This document shows, piece after piece, positions 11,038 through 22,090 of a stretch of DNA of 64,000 bases; position 1 is the first letter of the stretch; each line of letters begins with the position of its first letter. The notes under the pieces are model-generated. The model was not told where the DNA came from, did no database searches, and saw only the letters and a list, made by a program, of their open reading frames with translations. The stretch spans positions 27,688,001 through 27,752,000 of the forward strand of contig JAZBRS010000039.1 in the NCBI GenBank assembly GCA_037176725.1. The letters are read 5' to 3'. Source of the stretch: Posidonia oceanica. Lineage: Eukaryota > Streptophyta > Magnoliopsida > Alismatales > Posidoniaceae. The translations under genes and the position numbers were made by a program.

Positions 11038-11537
11038 CTCTAGACCGCAATGACTCAGTGTCGCATCGACTTTGTTTTCTTTTGCTTTCTTTGTTTACTT
11101 TGGTTTTCCTCGTCTTCTGGCTTTTCCCAATTAGACTAGGTGGCGACTCCCCCTTATTTATTATTTATCTTATTTGTCATTTTCGATGTTTATTGGTAAT
11201 TTTACACTCTTTATCGAGTCGAATCTTCCTCGGACATGCCATCTTTTGAGACCCTCTTTCTCTTCAACCGGGCGTCTGCGAGCTTTGGCAGCGGCTCCCG
11301 TATCGTATGCGAGAGACAGTCGCATAAGAATGACCACTCCGTCGAAGAATTTAGACTTGATCTTTTCTTCCTTTTCCTTTTACTCTTTTATCGTCACTTA
11401 TCATTTTATTGGTGTTTTCTTCCTTGAGTCAAACTTTCCTCGGATACACCATTAGCTGTGGCCCTCGTTCCCTACGGCCAAGCGTTTGCGAGCTTTGGCA
11501 GCGGCCCCCGAGTCGTACGTCGAAAGAGACGGTCACA

Positions 11538-12062
11538 AATGCCAACATCAGTAAGAGAACAACCATCTATGCACTCACGAAACTCATCCATGCATAACGT
11601 GCGGGGAGGACGACCACCCTTCTTTTCTAAACACGAAATAATAGAGTTGAAATCCCCAGCCACCGACCAAGGAACATCAAGCCCCAACCCGTTAACTTCT
11701 CTCAAATAATCCCACAACAGATGCCTCTCTTGATAGCAGCAACTAGCATACACAAAGCTGACCAACAAACTAGAAGGAGAAAGACCTGTCTTAATCAACA
11801 TAGTAAGCCCTTGGCTACAAGAAGAAATCAAGGAGGCCTAGATGGAACTTTTACTGAAAATCCAAACTTTAGCACTACCAACACCATTAGCAACAAAATG
11901 ATCAAAACCCAAAGAAGGCATAATATCATTACCACGGTCCCTACAAATAAAAGGTTCCAGAACCGCAACTAAGGATGGGCCATGTAATTGAACCATATAC
12001 CTCAACCGTCTGACAGTAGGCCGATTCCTGAGACCACTAGCATTCCATACAAGAGTCTTCAT
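11538..12062 (-). pseudogene. L1 ORF2 endonuclease domain, truncated
   Basis: It starts MKTLVWNASGLRN, the typical plant L1 apurinic-endonuclease-like opening (nicking of target DNA). It continues with SLVAVLEPF (the conserved Glu region) and later VPWSVAGDFNSI, the GDFN motif. One in-frame TAG lies at 11838-11840 within the SI-stop-AS stretch. The frame then runs to LTDVG at the LTR junction. Roughly 175 residues of a protein that is usually over 1200. Confidence 0.82.
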
Positions 12063-12196
12063 TAGATAAAATATAAAAAGGGTTCTGCTCAGCCCTAGAT
12101 CTGGCTTTACTCCTTGTCCTCGGACCTGGGGTCCTGTCCCTCCTGGTACTTCGTTCAATCTTGTCTGTGTCACTGCAACACCCCCTCTCCTCTAGA

Positions 12197-13468
12197 ACAT
12201 AATAGAATCTTTTGCACCATGGCCATATCCATCATGCACCCCACCATTGTCCATCCTCTTTAACACACCTTCATGCAATGTATCATTAGTAACATTAGTA
12301 ACAGCCTCCAACCCATCTTTATCAAGCACATGAGCATCATCCTCAGCAGACACACAACCACTATCCATTCTCTCTAACACTCCTTCATGCAACGTATCAT
12401 TGGTAATAGCCTCCAACCCATCTATATCAAGCACAGGAGCATCATCTTCAGCAAACACACGACAAAGCATATCACGAACCACCAGATCTTCATCCTACAT
12501 GAAGTCTTCCTTTTCAGGGGTAACAAAATTATCACGAAGCCTCCTAAAATCCTGAGAGACCGGCACATCTTCCCTCTCTTGGATCGATAATACCTCCGAC
12601 AATGCGAAAATCTTTCCTGTAGGTTTCCACACCTTCCTTAGAGCAACCCCCTAGAGCCTACGACCCAGTCTATTACCCACTACCTGTCGTCTCCTCCCAG
12701 CGCCTTCAACCTCCAACTGTTGAGTAACCTTGTGGTTATCAGGATTCCTCCAACATTCTGATCTAACATGGCCCCTTTTGCTACACTCCACACAATAAGA
12801 AGGTCTATTTCCATAACCACCGGCTGATAGTCCCCCTTAGTCTCCATGCCAACATAAATTCTAGTGGGATAATCTTTGGTTAAGTTGAGTTCAACACAAA
12901 ACCGATCACATACAGCCGTGGTCTTTGATGATGTAGCATTCGCCACCATTAACAAGGGACCAAAGGCTCTAGCAACAAACTTTATAAACCCTGGTTTAAA
13001 GTAGCACTGAGAAAGAGCAGGTAGAGAAATCCACATAGGTGCAACGTCACTCTCCATCCCTGGCCGAAACCATGGAGACCATTTGAAAACCTTGATCACC
13101 TGACCCTTCATCATCCATCTCTCTCTAGTATACACCTTCATAAAATCAGCCTCCGAATTGAAGTTAACAAGAACATGCCGGCGATCAATAACTGAAATAT
13201 TCACCCCACCATGAACACCCTAGTTTGAAAGACCACGTTGGATCTCTGAGCTTGGAAGTTGTTGAGCAAAAAACTTGAAAATAAGAGCCAACTTGTATGG
13301 AGCAGAGATCCTAGCAATCTCAACATTCGAAAGAATAATCACAGAACAACTGTTCTTCACTGAGAGCTCCCAAAACGGAATGTCATCTTCCACCGGCCGA
13401 CTACCCACCACAGCAGCAAACGACCAGCCAACATCCTGACTACATCCTGGTTGTCCAACCGAAGATTC
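12197..13468 (-). pseudogene. L1 ORF1 (DUF4283 plus CCHC zinc knuckle)
   Basis: The proposed start is MESSVGQPGCSQD at 13468. The DUF4283 core spans DRRHVLVNFNSEADFMKVY to about 12800. After a frame change near 12830 comes YCVECSKRGHVRSEC, a CX2CX4HX4C knuckle typical of RNA-binding ORF1 of plant L1. A TAG at about 13221 (LSN-stop-GVHGG) breaks the N-terminal part. The tail at 12197-12480 contains two copies of a roughly 120-bp repeat (EDDAPVLDIDGLEA and EDDAHVLDKDGLEA), an unusual acidic extension. Confidence 0.75.
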
Positions 13469-14146
13469 CATGGAGGCCTTCAAACCAGCAAGAAACCAGG
13501 ACATGAAGTAGACCACAGATAAAGAAAACCACAAACCAACAGTAGAATGGAAAGAACCAACCTTATCGAGATCGATAGACGATACCAAGAAGAGTCGCCA
13601 GCCACCAACGGAACCCAACTACACTAGTAAGAAAGGAATAACCATGGAACCCAACTGCACCAATAAGAAAGGAATAACCACACCAGCAAGTCACCCTCAC
13701 CAATGAACATTGGAGCCTCCCAGCACCAAGATCCGCAAAGAAACCCCAGTATCAAGCCATCAAAAAGAGAAGGAACCGGAGAAGCAATAACCGGAACCCT
13801 AATTTCCAGGAAGAAGATGACTCACAAAACCCTAAAAACGTAGCCTTGAATCCCAGAAACACCAACAGCCACTGGAGCCCACACAAAACGTCAACTATAG
13901 CAAGAAGCCCGCATAAAAACCACAGCGATCGCCGACTAGCCTCCGCTGGAGATCTTCTTACCATGCAAGAAGACGACGAAGATCTACGTACCGAGCTTCT
14001 TAGAACTAAACTTGGCCAAGCCCTGATGCATGGAGCCCACCTGTCAAAAGACCCGCCCACACGAATCGAAGCCCAGACGCAGGAGACACCGAAGAGGGAG
14101 CCGGAACCCTAGAATCCCCCAAGAATCGTTGGAGCCCTTCCTAGCA

Positions 14147-14593
14147 GCCCTTCCTTTTCTTTCTTACTCGTGTTATAAGAAGCATGTGGAACAACAACTT
14201 CTCCAACCTTCTTTTTTGAGGGTTTCAGATGTAAGGGCTTCCTAATATTCACTTTTTTCATATCCATGCGTGCTTTGATATTAGATTTGCTTCTACCATC
14301 CTTTTGCAAAAGAGTATTCAGGATGTTATCATACACATGCTTTTCGATGTGCAATACATTTAAGTTGTGTCGAACCAATAATGTTTGCCAATATGGAAGC
14401 TCAAAGAATATGCTCTTCTTTTCTAGCCGTCTGGCATTCGCCCCCATTCTTTCTATGGATCCACACCCTGATCTATGCCAGCTGTATCAATAAGATTTTC
14501 CTCGTACTCATTCCACATGTTCACCACATGCATTCTTGACAATGGCTTAGGTGGTGGTTGGTCCTCTTGTTCGCCATTAAAATTTATTCTATC
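14147..14593 (-). pseudogene. CACTA (En/Spm) TNP2-type transposase fragment
   Basis: The minus strand reads KKSIFFELPYWQTLLVRHNL, then IEKHVYDNILNTLL and SNIKARMDM, followed by a weak YNTSKKEKEG. This is the recognisable core of plant TNP2-like transposases. Upstream, about 14450-14580, INFNGEQEDQPPPKPLS also fits the family but contains stops. Only some 140 codons survive between the L1 and the LTR that starts at 14594. No terminal inverted repeat is visible. Confidence 0.75.
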
Positions 14594-16396
14594 TGTAACG
14601 ACCCCCCAATCGCTACCACTCTAACCTAGCTACATTTTTTTTCTATCAATTACACTAATTCTAAAACTAAATCTAAGCAAATATTATAAGCACAATTAAC
14701 AGAAATAAAATTAAATAACACACTTACCTAGAACCCCTGATGTGTGGCAGCGTGACTTCTCTCTATTTGCACTAGCAAAATCCTACTCCTATCCTACACT
14801 TACAAAAACAAAAAACAAAGCACACATGAGTGACCACTCAAAATGGTCACCCAACACACACCCACCCTAAACACACACAAAGACAACTCGACAAACAACG
14901 CCGAGGAGCCAAGTGTAACCACCCCAAAAGTAGCCAAATACAGGCATCTCACCTGGATGCCACAACACCACAACACCACAACAAGGCAATTCACTATTGC
15001 CCAGCAAGAATCAAAACCTTTAAAACATGCCTTTTAAAACAACTTGTTATTTCCTTTAAACCAAAACCATACAGGCAAGACAACAACGCTACACAGGCAA
15101 AATGACAACGCCACACAAGTGCAACCACAATGCCACATGGGCACAACCACAACCACAAAACCAAACGTAGATCCACTACTTAGAAAACATGGTCTTCTCT
15201 AGACTAGAGCTTGATTTCCTGAATCGAAGCTCAACAAAACCACAACCACAAACAACCAACCAACAATGTGTCATGTGGCCCGGTGCCAAGCAACCAACAC
15301 TGGCCATAAGCAGCCATCGAAGTGCATTGCATTGCCATGAACAAGCCACCTTGTGAAGAGCAAGTCCGTCCCAGCATCTCGCCTCTCTATAGAACCCTCA
15401 CAAAGCTAACCCACATCGGGAAAGCTGCTCACCCTCCTTGGGCAAGCTGTCCTCTCTCAGGACAACACCACAGGGTATGCCCTCTCGGTGCCCTAGCCTC
15501 TATGCCCGGAACAACCAGAGTCTCTTTCACCTCCATGTCTAGCCAGCACCTCAACCCACAAACCACAAGCCTCAGCAAAACCATGAAAACCACATGGACC
15601 TCAACCTAAGCAAGCAGCTCGCGACCCTAGGGGTATCACCCATCCCTGAAGGCTGGTCGGGAGCATCGTTCTCTTGGTCCCTCAAAACCACAAAACCACT
15701 CGGACTTCACCCTAAGCAAGTAGTTCATGACCCTAGAGGTACCACCCCATCCCTGGAAAGCCGACCAAGAGCTTAGGTCTCTTGGTCCCTAGGAAACCAC
15801 AAAACCACTTCATCTCCTTTCCAAACCACTTTTGGAAAATCATTTCAAAAATCATATCGAAAGTACCACAAAACACTGTGTCAAACATGGCACACAAACC
15901 ACGACCAAAACCACCAACAAACAAAACCACGTTTCCAAATCCTTTGGAAAACTACTTCCCAAAACATTGCATATTTTTCCCAAATCATTTTGAAAACCCT
16001 TTTGAAATCATATTCTAAAAACCAGCTCGAAAACATTGCCTAGACAGCTCCTCTATCAGGCCAAACCACATGATTGAACCGCACCCAAAACAGAAACAAA
16101 GAGGCAAAAACACCTTCAGGAGATAAAGTTCACCCAAAAGAAACCACACTGAACCCAAAACACCAGTCTTGAAGTCCCATTTAACCCCATGACCGAACAC
16201 CAATACAAACCACACCAAGAACTCTAAGTCCTAGTGCCAAAGTGTAGGACGTCTACTGGCCTGTGTCTTACATAAGACAGAGCCAGCTCAGTGTCAAACA
16301 CCTCAAGCAGAGCCACTGAATACATAATTCAGTGCACCACACAAAAACCAAACTAATATCTAATCCTAAGATTAAACATGAACCCTATTGTCCATC
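14594..16396 (-). mobile_element. chromovirus-like LTR fragment, minus orientation
   Basis: It begins TGTAACGACCCCCC, the reverse complement of an LTR ending GGGGGGTCGTTACA and close to the Tekay LTR end at 57761. Around 15770-15840 it resembles the reverse complement of Tekay LTR sequence near 56880-56940 (the GGTCTCTTGRTCCY region). No domain is encoded. It is broken at 16397 by the Tat-main 3' LTR, so its other end lies beyond the window. Confidence 0.6.
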
Positions 16397-17644
16397 TGTA
16401 GCGATGCCATGGAGCTTCCCTGATCGTCCGTGGACGCTGCCGGAGCTCGCGTGCACCGATCGGAAAAACTAGGTTCACTATTAACGGGTGATCCAACGAG
16501 GAAACTCGACTCAAAACACCAAAAACAGAGGCGAAAAGCCAAAGGGAAGAAGAAAAAGAAAGGAAAGACAAAAGGGAGTCGCCACCATGTCTATTAAGTC
16601 GGGAGACAAGGAAAATCGGGGAAATGCATGAAAAACATGCAAAACCACACAAGAAGATGCAACTCAATGCAAATGCTATGCAAAGAGGATGTCTCGTGCC
16701 AAGGACGAGGGCAAAAGGGTCATTGCGGGCCAAAGAAAGGGTAAGGACTCCTGTTACACACGAGGAAGGTGTTAGGCACCCCCGACAAGCCCGAGAAGTG
16801 GTCTTTCTAGGCTTACTCTCGCTTTTGAGGGAAAATGCATGTTTTGAATGCCTAAGTGCCATGAATGCCTAATTAGATGCTCAAATGTATGTTCTAAGTG
16901 TTGAAATGCGTGCAAGGAATTAAACGTGCTATCTAAGTGCTCAGCAGCACTGTCTCTTTTCCGAACCAGGTGGACCTTGGTTCATGAGAACTCCAGGCAG
17001 TAAGCATCACTACCCTAATGCAAATGCAAGCGATTAAAACAAAACGCCAGTAAAACCACACAATGCAAGGGTGCGACAAGCAAAAGGGAAAGCAAATCCA
17101 GGCAGAAAACAAGCAATGCAAGTGTAAAAGCAAAACATCGGAAAAGCCACGCAATGTAGGGGTATGACAAGCAAAGGGGAAAGCAAATCCGGGCAAAAAA
17201 CAAGCAATGCAATCGTGAAAGCAAAACATCGAAAAAGCCACACAATGCAGGGGTACGATAAGCAAAGGGGAAAGCAAATCCGAGCGGAAAACAAGCAATG
17301 CAAGTGTAAAAGCAAAACATCAGAAAAGCCACGCAATGCAGGGGTATGACAAGCAAAGGGGAAGATTAGACGACATGACGGGCGTCAACCAGGCAGTTAG
17401 GGCTGCTAGCCCAGATGCAAAGGAGAGATAAGCGATGTGAGTGTGAAACAAACACTGGATAAGAACCACACAATGCAGGTGTGAAGACCTGCAAAGGGGA
17501 AAGAAAGCAAGTGGAGGGATCACCACTATTCTGTGACTGTTTCCCACTAAACCGTCCCACGATGTGTCTCGCATGCTGCCCAAAGCTCGCTGCGCGATCG
17601 GATTGTGGAAAAAGGGAGAAGAAGGCTGCGATCAGTAGTGAATC
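16397..17644 (-). mobile_element. Tat-main 3' LTR, terminal (U5-side) segment
   Basis: It starts TGTAGCGATGCC, the reverse complement of the LTR end, and matches the 5' LTR of the same element at 53988 onward. It is about 12% different over the first 110 bases by eye, mostly transitions. It contains the conserved block at about 16741-16799 and GGAGTCGCCA at 16575-16584. It is interrupted at 17645 by another Tat LTR. The rest of this LTR resumes near 27576. Confidence 0.8.
17070..17365. repeat. 91-bp tandem array in the Tat-main LTR
   Basis: Unit starts at 17070, 17161, 17252 and 17343, each GGTRYGAYAAGC followed by AAAGGGGAAAGCAAATCC and GCAATGCAA words. The 5' LTR holds the same array at about 54660-54955. 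It stands where other LTR subfamilies carry a 30-bp array instead. Confidence 0.85.
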
Positions 17645-20600
17645 TGTAGTAATCCCGGTGTTTAGATCGTCCATGCACACTGCTAAAGCTCGCGTGCACC
17701 GATCAGAATCAGGCTCACTATTAGCGGCTATGTCCGAGAAGGAAGACTTAACTCGAAAACATTTAAAAGAGGGAAAAAGGGAAGAAAAGAGGAAGATAAG
17801 ACAAAACCGGAGTCGCCACCAAGTCTATTAGATCGAGAGACAAGGAAAATCGGGGAAATGCGTGAATAATCACGCAAAACCAAGCAAAAGATGCAATACG
17901 ATGCAATGCAAAAGAAATGAGACGCAAATGAATGCAAATGATGTGACTCGTGCCTAGGATAAGGGCAATATGGTCATTGCAGGCCAAGAGAGAAGGCAAG
18001 GACTCCTGTTACGTGTGGGGAAGGTGTTAGGCACCCCCGACACACCCGAGAATCGGTCTTTCTAGGCTTACGCTCGCATACGCAGGGAAATGCAGACTTT
18101 GAATGCCTAAGTGCCAATGAATGCCTATCTAAATGCTCAAAGGTGTGCTCTAAGTGACAGATGCAATGCAAGAAAGTAAACGTGCAATCTAAGCACTCAG
18201 CAACGCTGCCTGTGTTCCAAACCGGGCGAAACCTGGCTTGTGAGAACTCCAAGCAGTAAGCATCACTGCCCTATACACAAGTGCAGGCGATAAAACAAAA
18301 CAACAGTGAAAATAGGAAATGCAGGCGACATGCAAGAGAAACAACGTAAAACACGCAAAACGGTGCAAGAAACGAAGCTGATATGCAAAACGATACAAGA
18401 AACGAGGTCGACGCGCAAAACGATGCGAGAAACGAAGCAAGAATGTAAAACAGTGCGAAAAACAAGGCAAGGACATAAAACAGTGCGAAAAACAAAGTCG
18501 GCATGCAGAATGGTGCAAGAAACAAGCGAGACACGCAAAACGGTGCGAGAAACGAGCGAGACACGCGAAACGATGCAAGAGACGAGCGAGGCACGCAAAA
18601 CGGTGCAAGAAATGAGCGAGGCACGCAAAACGGTGCAGGAAACAAAGCGGCACGCAAAACGGTGCAAAAAAATGAAATGGCACGCAACACGGTGCAAGAA
18701 AACAAAACGGCACGCAAAACGGTGCGAGAAACAAAGCAGGGCACGCAAAATGGTGCAAGAAACAAAGCGACATGCAAAACGGTTCAAGAAAACAAAGCGG
18801 CATGCAAAACGGTGCAAGAAACAAAGCAGCACGCAAAACGATGTAAGAAAACAAAGCGGCACGCAAAACGGTGCAAGAAAACAAAGCGGCACGCAAAACG
18901 ATGCAAGAAAGCAAAGCTGGCATGCAAAATGATGCAAGAAAACAAAGCTGGCACGCAAAACGATGCAAGAAAACAAAGCTGGCACGTAAAACAGTGCAAG
19001 GAAACGAAGGGACACGCAAAACGGTGCAGGAAAACAAGGCGGCACGCGAAATGGTGCGAGAAAACAGAGCGGCACGCAAAACGGTGCAAGAAACAAAGCG
19101 GCACGCAAAATGGTGCGAGAAACAAGCGAAAAAGAGTGTGCAAAAGCCATGCAATGCGAATGATATGCAAAAGGTGCTGCCGAAGTTCAAGAGGACTTAC
19201 CTTGGAGATCTGATGCCTGATCTGAAATCTGATTGGTCCATGCTGAAGAATGCTCCGCCGGCGAGCCCAGGTAGCTTAGTTGAGAAGATCCAACGGCCGG
19301 ATCTGAAGATATCCAGACTTCAAGGCAGGAGGCCAGAATAGGGGAGAAGATAAGATCTAAGTGTAAAAGGGGGCCTAAGGGGTGTGCAAAACAGGTCCTC
19401 CCGTATAAACAGGAGCTAAGAATGCCTAAGTGTGTGCAAGGGATGCCGGATGTAAGGATGCAATGCGTGCGGGATGCAAGAAGAGACTTAGGGATGACTT
19501 TTCTGAAAAAGGGGACTTACATGCAATTTTGAAAAGAATGGGGGTCTGAATGCAATTTTACAGAGTGCAGGGTTCAAAATGCAAAGTTTCAGGGCGGCCA
19601 TGCATCAGGACAGGTTTCGAAATCGAATGGTAAGTCGACATGCAATTTTGAAATCAACAGGGTTTAACATGCAATTTTTCCAGCAAAACAGGGGTCTGAG
19701 TGGTCTGGAATGCAAACAGGGGCCTATATGCAATTTTTCAAACATGCAGGGGCAAAAATGCAATCTTATAAGCAAACTATGCATTTAAATACATACTGTG
19801 AGCATTCAGAGGACCTATATGCAAATTTCAAGTCATGCAAGGTAAGAAATGCAATTTTATAAGCAAAATATGCATTTAAATGACCAACAGAGGACCTATA
19901 TGCAATTTTTAAATCATGCAGGGACAAAAATGCAATTTTATAAGCAAAATATGCATTTAAATGCATGCTGTGCATCATGAAGGACCTATATGCAAAAATC
20001 AGATAATGTGAGGGGAAATAATGCAATGTAGTAAGAAAAACTGACAAATAAAACCTAAGTTAACAGATCAGGGGATTAAATTGCAAATAGGAAAACTGAC
20101 AAGGACCAAAAATGCAATATAACAAGGTAAAATATGTGCCTTTAAATCAGATTAACATCAGGAGGACTAACATGCAATTAATTGATTTTTGGATTTTTTC
20201 ATGCAATTTTATAAGATTAACATACGAAATTAAATGAATCTTCAACAAGGGCAGGATCTGAACGCAATAAATCAGAAACAGGAGCTAAAGATGCAATTTA
20301 AAGGCAAAATAGCTAGTTAACAGAAAATAAGCGCACAGTAGAATCACAGCAGCCATGGTCACTGTAGCAGAAGCTTCCAGTGGCCATGGACGCTGAAGAA
20401 GGGGGTTGAGGGAGCGCGGACGCGGCGGCGAGCTTCACCGGAGGTAGACGGAGGTCTGGGCTGCGTCGGGGAGGCTTGGTGCTGCCTGGAGCAGGCTGGA
20501 GAGCCGGACGGAGCTCTGCAGACCTGCTCGGAGATGAAGCAGGCGATCGACGCGTCGTCGTGGCGTTCTGAAGCCACCGGAGTGCTGCTAGGGATCTTGC

Positions 20601-22090
20601 GGCTCTCGGGCGATCGACGGAAGCGAGTTCTACTGCGGGAGCGACGATTTGAGTCCCTGACCTCGCCGGAGAAGAAGAGATGACGGCGGCGACGACTCGG
20701 CGGAAGAAGGAGGAGAACTCTATTCTAAAGGTTGGAAAAGCAAGAGAAGTGGAAAACTAGCTTAGGGGAGAAGAACGGTACCTGTTCCGTAGGCTGGGTC
20801 GTCCCCCCGACGTCTGGTGATTCAGAGCTCGCCGACGGAGGTCGTCTGGAGGTTGTAGATGTCGTCGTCGGCCTGGGAACAGTGGGAATGGATCAGTGGA
20901 GTACTCTGGAGCTTCCTGGATCTCTGGAACGAAGCTTCGCAGCCCGGAGAACGATTTCGCTTCAGTGGGTGCTCAAGAAGCAGCCAGAGGTGGATAGGAG
21001 TGTCTGCTACCCTTCGGATCAAGAGGAGGATGCCGGCGAGCTTGTAGAGGGTTCGTGAGTGTTTCTGGCTGCTTAGGAGGGTCAGTGGAGGCTTGGAGAA
21101 GCAGAGGGCTGCTGGGTTGATTTCTGGGCAAAATGGATCGCAAGTGTTTATGGTGATGGATTTGGTCTATGGTGAGGGTTAGAGCTGATGCTCAGGTGCT
21201 CTGAAAAGGTGAGATTCTAGGGAGTTGCTAGGTGGAGTTTGGAGGGATTTAGTGGTCTGGTGTGCTCGGAATTTTGAGAGGAGGGGGTGTTGGGTTCTGC
21301 TGTGTCTTCAGGGTGATGGAGGGTAATTCAGAGGTGGTTCGGGGTGTGGAAGGAAGGCCTGAAATGGTGGTTGTTTGGGTGGATTTGGGGGAGGAATTGG
21401 GAGAAGTTTTCGGAGCCGTTCGGGGCTTCGATTTGCAGTGGGCTAAAGGAGAGGGAAATGTCGATTTTTCTGGCAGAGAAAGGAGGTGAACTGGGTTCTC
21501 TCCGGCTGGGGATCGCTCAAGGAAGAGGAGGGTGCTTCCGGGCAGTGAAGGGGGTGTGCCTCTAGTCTCTTGTTGCTGGTTCTACCCGCTTCTTGTTCTA
21601 CTGGTTCTGGGGCAATTAATTGCCAAGGAAAGGTGGTGGCAGGAGGTTTTGCAGGTGCACGGGCGGAGGGTGGCGCACGCCGGTCCGGCCTGAGCAGGGG
21701 CATGTGGGCGTGCAAGGACAGTAGGTGCCGGACGATGCGTTGTCGGTAGCAGAAGGTGTTTTGCATAGAAAAAAAGAGAAGAAAGAAAAACCAGAAGAAG
21801 CGGGAGAGGAAGAAGACGGGAAGAGGAGGGATTGGTCGTGGGCCGGGCTGTGCGGAAAAAAAAGAAAAGAAGAGAAAGAAAGAATGAGGAGGGAGGTCAG
21901 GTGGGCCGGACCAAAAGGAAAAAAAGAGAAATAGAAAGGAAGGGAAGAAAGAAAGGAGGGAAGGAGGGGAAGAAAAAGAAAAAGAAAATTGAAATAAAAA
22001 TAGAAAAATGATAAAAAGTTTTGAAAACAATTCAGAGTGGTTGTTTCTTAAGTTAGGATGTTTTAATTAGGTTTTTAAAGATTATTTTTA
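17645..22090 (-). mobile_element. nested Tat LTR B, minus orientation, main part
   Basis: It starts TGTAGTAATCCC (LTR end in reverse complement) and runs through the conserved block (17999-18056), GGAGTCGCCA (17809-17818), a 30-bp array, an ATGCAATTTT-rich region (19500-20340) and a GC-rich stretch (20340-21900). It follows the order of the solo LTR at 47952-53765. It is cut at 22091 by a plus-oriented LTR. A further piece follows at 27098. No coding sequence. Confidence 0.75.
18306..19130. repeat. 30-bp tandem array in LTR B
   Basis: About two dozen degenerate units of the form ACGCAAAACGGTGCAAGAAA with AACAAAGCGGC. Homologous arrays occur at 25780-26480 (plus), 48640-48975 and 63690-63885. 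Because the period is a multiple of three and the unit lacks stops, reading frames of 200-330 codons open on both strands. Their products are 10-residue repeats without family resemblance, so they are not called genes. Confidence 0.85.

Larger units (their letters stand above)
8556..11537 (+). mobile_element. LTR of Tat-left (3' LTR, about 2.98 kb)
   Basis: It starts TATAGACACCCC, against TGTAGACACCCC in Tat-main, so the canonical TG has become TA. It ends in GGTCACA before L1 sequence. It shares with all other Tat LTRs here the block GGGGGTGCCTAACACCTTCC (about 10988-11007) and the word TGGCGACTCC (11141-11150), but most of its length is unlike the 5-6 kb LTRs to the right, so it belongs to a different subfamily. 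The paired 5' LTR and most of the element lie outside the window. It interrupts an L1 at 11538. Confidence 0.8.
11538..14145 (-). mobile_element. L1-type LINE, front half only
   Basis: The minus strand carries ORF1 (DUF4283 and zinc knuckle) and then the start of ORF2 (endonuclease). The reading stops abruptly at 11538, where the Tat-left LTR begins, so the reverse transcriptase half lies beyond Tat-left, outside the window. Unlike usual LINE decay, the 5' end is present and the 3' end is missing, which fits later insertion by Tat-left. A leader of about 650 bases (13469-14145) precedes ORF1. The upstream end abuts CACTA sequence. Confidence 0.8.

Noticed and set aside
16933..17356. Overlapping 100-120 codon frames with hydrophobic repeats
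   Set aside because: Products of the 91-bp LTR array (also 54524-54947). Apparent membrane segments are periodic low-complexity sequence.
18189..19213. Frames of 230-330 codons on both strands rich in Cys/Phe or Lys/Thr
   Set aside because: Translations of the 30-bp LTR array, open in several frames at once. The same holds at 25687-26553, 48526-49125 and 63519-63988.
20340..22030. Gene-like GC-rich region with frames up to 195 codons
   Set aside because: Part of LTR B. The homologous LTR regions (23740-24640, 29330-30600, 50630-52150) keep no common frame.
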